Shown in pieces: positions 22,715 to 34,108 of a stretch of DNA of 64,000 nt; the first letter of the stretch is position 1; each line of letters starts with the position of its first letter. Under the pieces are notes generated by a model. It was not told where the DNA came from. It did not search any database and saw only the letters and a program-made list of their open reading frames with translations. The stretch lies in NCBI RefSeq assembly GCF_001949145.1, contig NW_019091504.1, positions 44,981 to 108,980 of the forward strand. The letters run 5' to 3'. The translations under genes and the position numbers were made by a program. The DNA is from Acanthaster planci. Its lineage: Eukaryota; Echinodermata; Asteroidea; Valvatida; Acanthasteridae.

Positions 22715-25700
22715 ATGGCGGTTCCAAATCACAATCCGCCCCGTGGGATGGAGGGCTACGATTTAGGAGCTCTAAGCGCTGAGCAACAAGAAAAACTCAA
22801 CCAATTCAAAGTATGTATATCAGTGCAACAGTATGCCTATTTTTGTAAAGATTAATGGCTTTAGATATTTTAAAAAGGATCAAGGACTATGCCGCCTTCC
22901 AACTAGTTTGCCTAGCCCTAGCCCCACTAGTGTGGCACGGACTCTCACTCCCGATCCATCCTTAGCCACACATCCGTATGCGCAATTTCGTGTCAGCGTA
23001 CTGAACATTTTCGGCGCACCCACTTATCATCGTGGGTGCAATTTCTTTCGCACACGACCATGATCCTTGACCTTTCTGTTTTCTAAAAACCATTTATTGA
23101 ATGATTTCACTCACGTTATTCAAGTATTTTCCAGTCTTTTTGCCTTTATCCATTCAATCTACCCGGCTCACTCTCTCAGTCGCCGTCTTTAAAATAAGAT
23201 CGTTGAGCAATACGTCACTTGACCCCTCATCGTCTCAACGGCTGTTCCATGTGGTACGCCGACACGAAATTGAAATGTGTGGCTAAGGATGGATAGGGAG
23301 TGAGAGTCCGTGCCACACTAGTTTAGCTACTAGCTTGCCCACCTCCTGGACATTTGCTTCAGCTTCAACTCACACCGTGTAGGCCTACTCTAGGCCTGCC
23401 GAGTTAGCCCATTGAGAAAGGACTCAAAAGGAGTTGGAACTCTGGCACTTCAAAGTGCTCAGTGCATCGTCGCCGCCGAGTCAGACGAATAATAGAAAAC
23501 ATTCAAAAAAATGCCCGATTGTTGCCTGCATCTTAGTCAGACAAGCGGTACCAGTCATGACAGTATTTTAGCAATTGTTAGGCATGTTAGGGCTAGCTTC
23601 CAGACACGCCGGAACTGTAAGGTTTATACAAACCTATCTGATAGCCATGTACAAGCTCTTACATGTATAAATGCATTTTGGCGGTTTTGATTGTGCCAAC
23701 TAACTCTTCCATCACAGCTGTTTGTGCAGCCAAATTTCATACATGCCTTCTTGGTGAAGTTACAGTGGGGAGGTTTATTCACCTTATATCCTCATTGAAA
23801 TGGTGAAATTCTGGAGCATTTTGCCCATCCACACTACAGCAAATCAGCAGCATGTACTCTCAACAACTGTCAGATGTACGATAGCTTCACCAATCGCAAC
23901 ACAGCTCCTATTTTTTCCTTTTGTTTTCCTGACCCCATCTAAATGAAAGCTGAGCTGTGATTGGTTTCTGGAAGTTAGCAATTGTAGGGTTTTGCTTACA
24001 ATTAAATACAAGTTATTGCTGTGAATATTTTTAATGTTGATACACTGTTCCGTTAATGGCATTATCCGTGCAGAGCGTGTAATTTTATTCTCCTCCCACC
24101 AATACATCAGTTTTCAAAGACTTGGTACAAATTTGGCTAAGACTTCTTTGAGAACTCAAAGTCACTACTCCGTCATACTCCGTATGACTTTGAGCCAATA
24201 CAGTTTACTTGGTGTCGTAGCGCCATGGGTTTTTGGAATTGAACTTGATGGGTGAATGATTCACAGGTGTAACAAAGCTACTAAATCAAATTTTCCCCTG
24301 ACAGCAAACCTGAGTTATACATGTAGCTCTCAAAAACGGGGTTTCAGAGCATGAGACGGAGTATTTAAAAAAAATGAGATTTTTGCTTACCAATCTCCCA
24401 CCTCCACCCGCCGACAATCACTCCATTCATGCCTCTGGTGTTTATAAGATTGCGCATGCATCAAACCCACCAATGACCGTACTTGCCTCGCATCTTGGTT
24501 CAACCATTTTCAGCAGGGGGGGATTTCCAAGTCTCGCAATCTGTCACATCTACATAGCACAGCACGTCATGCGTCTTGTCCTGACAGCGGTCACGATAAT
24601 GAAAACAAGTAAAGATATTAAGCCCCCACCACCAAAAATGGTCGAACCAAGATGCGGAGCAAGCAAGGTCATTGGTGGGCTCGACCAATGGGCAATCTGA
24701 TAAACACCAATGGCAGGAATGGAGCGACTGTCAGCAGGTGGAAACGACAGATTGGTGAGCAAAAATCTCATTTTTTTCCAAAAATGCTCAGTCTCATGCT
24801 CTGAAATCTTGTTCACCCCCTTTTTAAGAGCTATAGATTACTCAGGTGTGCTGTCAGGAAAGTTTGGTTGAATAGCTTTGTTACACCTGTGAATCATTCA
24901 CCTATCAAGTTCGATTCCAAAAATCCATAGCATTACAACACCACGTAAACTGTATTGGCTCGAAGTTAAACAGAGTAGCGAATTTGAGTTCTCAGAGTAG
25001 GCTAAGACTGGCCAACAAAATGTTGACTACTACTAGAAAGCTGAGGTCATTAGGAACAAAATGTGGTATTTCATCACAGGGAGTGATCATGAAATCTTGT
25101 AAATAATGCTTTTGTACAAAGGCCATCATAAAAATGATTCAAACTTAACACAAAATCATGTAAACAACCGGGCTACTTACATGTATTCCCAAAATAGCTC
25201 CAGAAGAAAGCATTTATTAAGGGCAATAACTGCACATGTACATCTAGGTCACACGGCGTAATGCAGGCAACTGCACAAGCATTAAATTTGATGTTGTTAT
25301 GAAATCATACCAAGCACCAACAAACTTTTGAATGTTCAATTTCCTATACCTCCATACACGAAGTTTAAGGATGCAGATTACCAGTGAAAAATTGCAGCAG
25401 CAATCATAGGGTACAAAGGGGTTTTGTGACTGTGAAACAAACGATCCGTAGCAAGCGCTCACTGCGTTGTGGCTAAAATACCGGGCATGCCAAAAAGCAG
25501 TAATTGGCCAGATGTTATAGCCGGGGCCGTTCAAATTCCTTCTGTGTCCTTCCTCTATGGCATGCCAAACGTCAGTTGCCCACCGTACTGTTGGCTTTAG
25601 TAGCTTACTAGTAAGGGTAACTTACATGTATATTCATTGAGTTTGAAGACAATTCCATTCAGCTGGGGATACGCTGAAATTGAGCAAAAGGACTAGGGCC

Positions 25701-27914
25701 TGCCTAGTGTTTGAGCAAAAGGGCTAGGGCCTGCCTAGTGTTTGAGCAAAGGGGCTAGGGCCTGCCTAGTGTTTGAGCAAAGGGGCTAGGGCCTGCCTAG
25801 TGTTTGAGCAAAAGGACTAGGGCCTGCCTAGTGTTTGAGCAAAAGGACTAGGGCCTGCCTGGTGTTTAAGCAAAAGGACTAGGGCCCGCCTTGTGTTTGA
25901 GCAACAGGACTAGGGGCTGCCTAGTGTTTGAGCGAAAGGACTAGGGGCTGCCTAGTGTTTGAGCAAAAGGACTAGGGGCTGCCTAGTGTTTGAGCAAAAG
26001 GACTAGGGGCTGCCTAGTGTTGGAGCAAAATGACTAGGGCCCGCCTAGTGTTAGAGCAGAAGGACTAGGCCTGCCTAGTGTTAGAGCAAAGGGGCTAGGG
26101 CCTGCCTAGTGTTAGAGCAAAGGGGCTAGGGCCTGCCTAGTGTTTGAGCAAAAGGACTAGGCCTGCCTAGTGTTAGAGCAAAGGGACTAGGGCCTGCCAA
26201 GTGTTTGATCATGAGAATGATCGTAGTGGTTGGATATAGAATTCTTCCAGGACTTTAAAATGAAATTAAGGAAATGATTATTGAAAACATTAAAAATACA
26301 TGAAGGGTTTATGCACGTCTGCAGCGTGTACACTATCAGGTGACTGCGCTGCATTTAATTCCAAGAGATTACACTGTACAGTGTTCATATGGTAGCCTGT
26401 GGGCCTACATCCTTAGTTTGAACTAGGAATTAGAGGAGGCTATTTTTTTCATGGCAAATAGTTGAAGTTTTCTCCAAGGAAAGCATGCATTGTAAATGCT
26501 GTTTTGTGGTTTTTGCTTTCCTTCAGATTCAAACCAGGTTAGGAAACGAGAAATTCCTTCGAGATCATCCAGAAGTTGATGTTTTGCTTGCAGGATTCCT
26601 TGGGTAAGGTGATGATACATGCAAAGCATGCATTTCTATAAAATATTTCTAACTTCTTATCTGTGCCTGCATTGGGATTGACATAGATATAAGGTCAAGG
26701 GTTTCAGGTCAAGCCGGTGTATCTGGCAAAAGACATCCATGAAATGTAGCAACAGCGAAAGTTTCCAAATAGGTTTTAGAAGGGAAAATTAAAACTTGTA
26801 CATATAGCAATGTGTGATGTTTAAGTATTCTAAGACAAAGAACATGTACATGTACATTGACATCGCTATTATCATCAGAGTTACATGAACATGCATTTGG
26901 TTGAAATGCAACATCTTATGACTGGAAACTGTTGGACATCGTGAGTTGTACCATTCTTGTACAGATTCATAAGGAAATGAGAGTTTCCCGTTTCAGCCTC
27001 ATCTGCAATTTTATGTACCTATTAAACCTTTATGTTGTGGGCATTCCATAATCCCTCAACTACACTGTAAGTTTACTTTTCTGTGTCCAATGCTAGCTGT
27101 CACTGACTCTTTCCTCTGAACAGTCTGCCTGGTCATGGCACAGTTCTCCATAAAAGGCAGGAATATGAGACCTGGGTTCCTTATTCAAACTGTTGGGGGC
27201 CAAGGCCTTGTCAGTATGTCACATTTTTTGGTCCCCAGCTAAAGACAATAAAAGTAATGTGTTGCCCACAACAAAGCTATTGGTGTATTGGTCTTAAAAA
27301 GTACATTAACCCTAACCCCCTAGGGTGTATGTAAATCATATTGAAATTGGAGGATTTGGGACTGTTAGGGTTAACTTTAATAGCTGCAATAGTTTACATT
27401 ACCTAAAATGGGTCACTTGGGAGACATTCCCATGAGAACCTGCACAAACTTTACTGTCCCATAATTAAATTCCCTAATCTGATCTGAACCAAACTTTGTA
27501 CATTTTCAATTTAGACTCTAATCTGTCATCTCTCAAAATTTGGACGGTAAAATTCGGCCTCCTTCTGGTAGCCGGGGCAATAGGGAGACATTGAAATGTC
27601 TCCCTAATGACCGATGTCTCCCTAAGGTCGAAAAATTTACCACAAAATGTCTCCCTAATGACCTATTTGTAAGAATCTTAGTAGTCAAAACATTGTGGAA
27701 TACATGTAGTCTTCACAGCAAGACTCACATTTGTTAAGTGTTATGTCCAATTTCACCCAAACACTTAAGCGATGTCCTGACGCAGAGACCAGAGAACATC
27801 CGGGATTTCGCTGCCGATTGGTTCACCAAGCCCCACCTCAAAGATTTTGTCCAGGGTCAGTTGAAGCAGAGAGAGAATGCTCTACGAGAAGCCAAATTCA
27901 ACAGGAAGCTTTGA
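22715..27914 (+). CDS. RIIAD1: RIIAD1 homologue: RIIa domain-containing protein 1
   Basis: Three GT-AG exons in phase: 22715-22810, 26527-26603 and 27770-27914 (105 aa; the human protein is about 92 aa). The product begins MAVPNHNPPRGMEGYDLGAL, then has the region SAEQQEKLNQFKIQTRLGNE, then KFLRDHPEVDVLLAGFLGDV and TQRPENIRDFAADWF. This follows human RIIAD1 closely, including intron positions after QFK and inside the segment before the RP(E/D)NI motif. The RIIa fold is the dimerisation/docking helix pair of PKA regulatory subunits, which binds AKAP amphipathic helices. In several small flagellar proteins it serves the same docking role. A ciliary or sperm role is inference. A possible polyadenylation signal AATAAA lies at 28202. 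Intron 1 is 3.7 kb and unusually rich in repeats. Confidence 0.93.
22926..23322. mobile_element. MITE with about 75-bp terminal inverted repeats in RIIAD1 intron 1
   Basis: The left end starts ACTAGTGTGGCACGGACTCT and the right end is its reverse complement. The arms continue through catccttagccacacat and caatttcgtgtc with few mismatches. The total is 397 bp with no coding capacity. The outermost six bases, ACTAGT, are self-complementary, so the exact end and the target duplication cannot be fixed. Confidence 0.85.
24120..25022. repeat. Roughly 900-bp imperfect palindrome (foldback) in RIIAD1 intron 1
   Basis: The left arm (about 24120-24525) and right arm (about 24620-25022) are reverse complements with scattered mismatches and small indels, around a loop of about 100 bp. 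Landmarks: gtgaatgattcacaggtgta at 24253 pairs with tacacctgtgaatcattcac at 24882; ccaatacagtttac at 24195 pairs with gtaaactgtattgg at 24946; and gcatcttggttc at 24490 pairs with gaaccaagatgc at 24645. No open frame spans it. It would be transcribed within the RIIAD1 pre-mRNA as a long hairpin. Confidence 0.9.
25680..26209. repeat. 31-bp minisatellite, 17 copies
   Basis: The unit is roughly tttgagcaaaaggactaggg followed by cctgcctagtg. Each copy contains CTAGG and CCTAG separated by about 5 nt, so every unit can form a small hairpin. Variants include ggggct for ggact, aggggctgcc in copies 8-11, ttagag for tttgag in copies 13-15 and 17, and a 28-nt form (ctaggcctg) in copies 13 and 16. The repeated pairing of short and ttagag forms suggests block duplications. 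The period is not a multiple of three and there is no coding potential. Confidence 0.95.
27583..27604. repeat. Short perfect hairpin with reiterated motif in RIIAD1 intron 2
   Basis: GGGAGACATT, the two bases ga, then AATGTCTCCC. The right-arm word atgtctccctaa recurs at about 27614 and 27647, the first and third followed by tgacc. Probably a degenerate short tandem or foldback repeat. Confidence 0.7.
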
Positions 27915-30900
27915 AGATCAGGGAGCTCTCCACTATTAGGGGCGTTACTGGGGATAACTTCAAAATGGGAGACCAAAAGATTACATGAGACAACTGTCAG
28001 TGTTACAGCATACCGGTACCATTTGATGAATTGAAGCACAAGGCTTGCTCCAACACAACTTCAGCGAAGTAAAACTTGCACTTTATCCATAGGGTGAAGT
28101 TGGCCCACATTTGAATGAAGCCAAACACAAGAATGGACTTAAAGTGGGAGTCTGAAATCCATGGTCAATTGAGCTGAACTTGTTTACATTTAGAAATACA
28201 AAATAAAAGTATACATGTATATTGTGGTACAAGGATGGGTGGCAAAAATGGGTTTCTGTTCTAATCCTGCAGCACCACAGCTCAGTTCTCAATAGGCAGA
28301 GAAAGTTTTTAATCTTTCAAGATATCATGATTGTGGGAAGGGTTTCAAAGATTGCAGAAGGGCTATTGAGGTATTTCTACCCTTCGTCATTAAACTTGTT
28401 AACACGAAGACTTAATACATATCATTCCATGATTGTGACTTTAATTGATAGGAAATGCCGATGCCTCTTTTCTTATCCTCCCCAGCCACGCCTCTATTAT
28501 AACTGGATTGTTGGGAGGGGTAGTTAAGAATATAATTAATCTAAGGTTATCATTGTCAACCATGCAGAATGATTTCATTTTCAGTGTGTGAACAGGTTGA
28601 AGAAAACTAGACCATTGTTGCAAGAATTGAAAAGCTAGATTCTGTCTCCAGTGTATCTTTACCTAGACAGGGGCAAATATACATCACACTGTGTATGTGA
28701 GAAATTCTACAGAACTGGGAAAATGTCAGTTTGCACAGATGAAGGTTTTAAGGTCACCCAAGCCTATTTCCATATACAAGTTAATTCTTGTTGCTATACT
28801 AGATCAATTTGGAAGCAATGACAACTGCTTCATCTGTAGATTCTTATAGTCATACATTGGGCTGCTATTGATGTACTGATGTTACTGAAAAGGAAACCTT
28901 TTCATGTTGGGCAGATTTGCATGCTAAGCGTCTCCATGGAACTGGAGATTCCATTCAGACAGCTTTGGCCTGTTTTACCCAGAAGCTATTCAGGTTGTTG
29001 GCAGTCAAGTGTTACAGATTGAAACATCATGCAATCTCTCCAAACTTGGTCAATTCCAACGCACATGTAATATACATGTATAAACTGAAGCGCCACAGAT
29101 TGAAACTTCAGCTTCATCTCTTGTTACAAAGAATGGTTAGGTACCAATTTTATGGAGAAACGTGCTAAGCAGTTACAGGTTACCAACCCCAATGCCATAT
29201 TGCTTTTTGTGTGCTCCTAAATAAAAACTGTTCGGTACCGTCTGTTTACCGGTTCCACAACGTGGGTCGTTCGTTGTACATGTTCAGGTTTATTTATGGG
29301 CCTTATATAAGAATTGCTATTGTGTGCTGTATTAACATAGACTTTGTAAAATGAGATTATCTCATAGGAAAGTGTACATATTTATTGTCAAATTTTAACT
29401 TTTACATTTGTTTGTTGTTAAGTAGTCTTAGCTAGCACATTGCCTGGCGGCAAAGTAATGACACATGTTCTACACAGTGTGTGGTTTTGGTGTGTTAAAG
29501 AATATAAGTATTTTAATCTGGAAATTTTTATCTTCAGGTTTTGTAACATGAGCTGTGGAAAGACAAAAACAAGATGCAGTGTAGTAGGAAGAAGATATTT
29601 GATGTAATATGCACCTGGTTTGAAATATTTTAAATATGCACTTTGTGGTTCGGAGTGTTTTGTACACCTTAACATAATGTTTGCACAGATGCACTTGCAA
29701 CATTTGTGGCGCACAAAATGAAATGATTCCTTGTATTGTGTATTTATGGATTTAATTAGCGTCACCAATTGCGTGATAGTTTCAGTTAAAGTATTGCTTT
29801 GCTTACGGAAAAGTCTCTAGGATGAAAATTGTTTCCAATTGTCCAACTGCACGTAGTGACATGACAGTTAAATCTGGTTGCTGCATTTGATAAACGTGAA
29901 GACCTCAAAAGGGATAGATTAAAATGTTATTTTATATGATAGTAAGATTGTACCAAGTAGGCCTATTAAAGCACTGACGACAATCAAAGGAACAATAATT
30001 CCTCAAACTCCAGTTGCATAGAAAGCTGTACAGACACATTTTCAATTGAACCCCCAAGTTCATCTGAATTCCTGTTTACACAAAAGCCAGCGGCCATCCC
30101 AAGGGACCTATTTATTTCCAGACCCAAGCGCCGCTGTCAATGTCATCAGGTACATTCTGAGCATACCACCGCAGACCTATTTTTGTACATGTTAGTGGTT
30201 CCGCTTTAGCTGTGATTGTTGCAGTGCAGCAGCATTGAGTTATCGTCTAACACACACGCAGCCTAATCATTTAGCGTACAAATTAATATCACTAGCTTTG
30301 AGTTAAGCGGAATGTAAGCCTGCAAGCAGACGCAGAATCCGAAGCCGTGGCTTATGGGCGTCCACTTGCTGTCTGGAACTGATACATAAATAATGAGCTA
30401 CATGTGTACACTCTTAATGTGTGTGATTATAAATACATGTACATGTATGCTCATATTGGTTAGAGAGCACTATAGTCTTTGGTATGAATGCAGGTGCAGG
30501 GGAAGCAATAGGGGTGAAGCAGCGGGGTGAATTTCATAAGAGGAGTACAGAAATATAAAATGTAAATCGTTTTACGTTTATGGATTGCACAGGTATCCGT
30601 TTTTTAGTTTTCCAAGAATTTGCATTATATTGTTGGAGCTAAGAGGCACATTTCCCCCCGTAAACTGCCATGCATTAAAAGACCATTGAAATTGAATCTC
30701 TACGCTTTAATAATTAAGCATTGGAAGAAAAGACACGTCCACAAGGACTCGCCCACTCAGTACAAGCAGGGACGTTTTAAATCATTCATTGAGTAAACAG
30801 CTTCACCTAGATGCGGTGACTTACCTGTACGTTTGTTTTCTATGATCTTTTGGGTTTGTGATACATTTTCACAGTAGCTTTAAAACCAAGATTATGAGCA

Positions 30901-33340
30901 AAGACAAAACAAGCTTTTAAGGCCTCGTACCTTGTCCAAAACGGGTGGATAATGGCCTACATTAATCCCCGGTGAACCCATCGTAAACTTCGAATTAATT
31001 ATGATAGTTTATATACTTGTTTATCTAGTCCTGCCTCAGCAGTAGCTATTTCCGATTCATTTCCAACTGATTTTTAAATGTAGCTGTGCAAGGTGTTGAA
31101 ATTGTACATATAGAAATTTTGGAATTAGAACTTTAAGGTTAACGTTCGTGATCCATTCGATACATGGTATGATTAATAATGTACCTCATAAGTGAACATT
31201 TCATTTTTGTTGAGTTTGGCTTAATGATCTGCAAACACAAATCATAGAATTCTCTCACATTTACTGACTTGTCTCATCAACGATTGGTTTGGTTTGGTGT
31301 TCTTTGTACTTGATTGTTACAATGAAATTTCTAATTGATTGTATATGAGGAGAAAACTATTTGATAAGAATAAGGAATAAAGGTTGATGACCTAGAAAGG
31401 TCCTGATTTGTGATACGTTTGTTTTGATTGCTTTAATCACAGATGAAATAGCCATGAAATAATCTTCTATTCAAAAACCCATCAGCTTGACCACTGCGCT
31501 TTGTTTCGTTTTTATAACTTGTGCATTTGTTAATTTTGTTTTATGTCAGCATGTCTGAGCACGTGTAAATGTGTTTTCGAAAAAAAAAGATTGTGAAGAC
31601 CTACATGATCTAAAAGTTGCTGCCAAGCCTCAGTAGTTCAAAGGATTGTGTCAGATATCTCTCAAAATAAAACGAAGACCAAAACCTAACACAAAAATTA
31701 CGAAAATTGGTTGAAAATTGGTGTGCAAGTACCGCGTCGATTGTTGACATATCACATAGAGCGTGTTAAAGATTAGCGCTGCATGGCCATCTCTACTGTG
31801 GAACTGAGCTGTAGTCCGTTAGTAAGATTAATGTCAGTTGATACAGCTGGAGAATAAATGCCAGAGGAAAAGATCAAGTCAATACTTCGATTCCAGAGAG
31901 AATTTTATTAAGATAACGAGACACGATTCTTCACTTCAATCGATTTTTTCTTGTGCATACAGAGAACAATTTGGAATTAAGCAAATACCTTAACAAACTA
32001 ACTTTGATAAATAGAGTCAAGTTTCTTTGCAAATCTTGCAGTAGACACGCAATACCGTTATTTACTGGAACAGACATACAGGTCTAGAATTTAAGATTTT
32101 TAATTTTTCAAAGGTTTGCACATTTGTGGATTGAAAGACCGAAAGATTAAACGAGTTTAGATTACTCCATTAGTTAATATCAACTGAGTGAAAATTAACA
32201 TACATGATGTGTACCCGAAGAGTTCGTGATAATCTACTGTATATCAAAACCTGCACAAACAAATTCGCACAATAAAAAAGGAGGTAGAACAACCGGTGAC
32301 ATTTTTGCTGAATACAACAAAATGAAATGGATTGTATTTACAGGACATTACGGTAATATGACTTCTTGTTTTTCAGAACTTGATTAAAATATCGGCAACG
32401 TAAAGATTGTACTACGTTAAAAAAAATTACTGAAGATTAAATTCTTAAACTGATGATGTTTCCTATGATGTTTCCGCCGCTGCCTACAGCTGAATAAAGT
32501 CCATCTTCATATTGTGCATGTTTATATTTTGATAAATAAATTGACATTAGTGGACGAGGACATAAAATTATATTGAAAACTCTTTTAATATCCTGCTTTG
32601 ACCTGACATATACAAATAGACTTCCACTGAAATAGTCTACTAGCTTTACATCATTAAGACTTGCCTACAGGATGAAAACCATGCACAAAAACGACAGTTG
32701 TGTAAACCGCAACTATTACATCGGATGTTCCTTATTTGACATCATGGAGAAATTCATATCCGCTAACCTACGAGCCTTGACTGTGCGAGTGGGACATCGT
32801 AAAGGGTAAAGAAGTCTTTTCGCAGGCATCTTTTATTTTGCTAATCAGGGCGAGCCAATGACGCGTCATGACGGCACTTGACTGGTGATAAAACACGACG
32901 AGATTTTGATCTTGGTAAAAAAATGTTTCTAAGGTCATCGCGCGCGATGAAATGAAAGTGGCTCCTACAATGTACAGTACTATACGAACACAACGGAATG
33001 TTATCACAAGTTGGTTACATTGCTATTTGAAGATTCCAACGAGGAGGAAAACGCACTGCTGAAAAGGAATTATTGGAGTTGAACACACATTTTGTTTACG
33101 GTTTAGCACACCAAAGAGTGAAAACAAATTGATAAAATTGCTAAACTGTTGATTGTCAAAACCAAGAAATGTTTGCAGTCCTGGAGAAACTTTCAATTTG
33201 ATTCTAAAAGTGAGCCTTACCTCGACAATATATTATTTTAGCTTTGATTTACTACTGTAACAATAAAATTGTTGGGTTCAGCATTGATATTGTCGCTGTT
33301 TATTCACTTCTTTTAACCAGTGTTACCTGCTAACTTAATC
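27915..33340. other. Intergenic stretch, no gene recognised
   Basis: AT-rich with no supported exon on either strand. The first part probably includes the RIIAD1 3' UTR, with AATAAA at 28202 and 29220. The open frames of 60-116 codons here (for example 29418-29768 minus and 32768-33007 minus) have no recognisable protein or splice context. Confidence 0.55.
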
Positions 33341-33362
33341 TCTTGCTTATTATGTAAATGTC

Positions 33363-33668
33363 ATGCAAATAGTCGCAAATCAGGCTGAGCCATACCGCAG
33401 TTGATTGGCTGATGGGTTCTCTTTGAGAGCTCGGCGTCGCGTTAGCGTCTCAGACACCCAATCAGGAGCGATGACGAAGCTGCGGCGGTAGGAAGGGACG
33501 GAGAACCGGAAGAAACTGTTCTCATGAGTGTAGTCACCGAGGGATTTGGGGCGTGGCTGACGGCGGACTGTCGGGCGGAGCTCTATCTTCTGGGCGTAGT
33601 TTCTCTCTATCGGTGTTTCAGATCTCCTTCAGTGAACAAAGAGTAGAGTAGTCCGGCTTAATGCAAAT
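33363..33668. promoter_or_regulatory. CpG-rich promoter-like block with octamers and CCAAT boxes
   Basis: An octamer ATGCAAAT lies at 33363-33370 and another at 33661-33668. Between them are an inverted CCAAT box in gattggctga (33403), a CCAAT box in acccaatcagg (33456), GC-box-like gggcgtggc (33549) and many CpGs, in otherwise AT-rich surroundings. Octamer plus CCAAT is typical of histone and some snRNA promoters, but no histone or snRNA sequence follows on either strand. It may drive a non-coding or distant transcript. Confidence 0.4.
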
Positions 33669-34108
33669 TGTGTAGGTTTTGCATTAGGCTAGAAGTAAAA
33701 CCCTGTTTTTATGTTGATTTTTTTTTCTTCAATTTATCATACAAGACTTTAGTACGACACATCATTGCCAATACATGTATCATCAGTCAGTTAACAGCAA
33801 CTTCATCATTCCTGTTGTCATGGGCGACTCCCTTTAAAAACTTGAACATTTCTATTTCATCTTGTGTTGGTTTCTTGGGTTTTCTGTCATTTTAGATTTA
33901 AGGGGTATATTTTAACAAAGAACAGTTTTAGCAATTAACTAGATTTTTTTATTATTTGATAGACAATTTCCTTGCAAGAATAATTTCATTTTGTTTTGGA
34001 GATTGCCTAGGAATTACAATCATGCTTAAATTCTCGCTACACGATTAAAATACTTCTGATGGCATGCTATCCAAGTGTTATCCTATTTTAAATCCTCCAA
34101 GAAATTTC

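Noticed and set aside
25680-26209. Regular 31-bp repeats considered as a CRISPR-like array
   Set aside because: Units abut without unique spacers, and the host is a eukaryote. It is a minisatellite.
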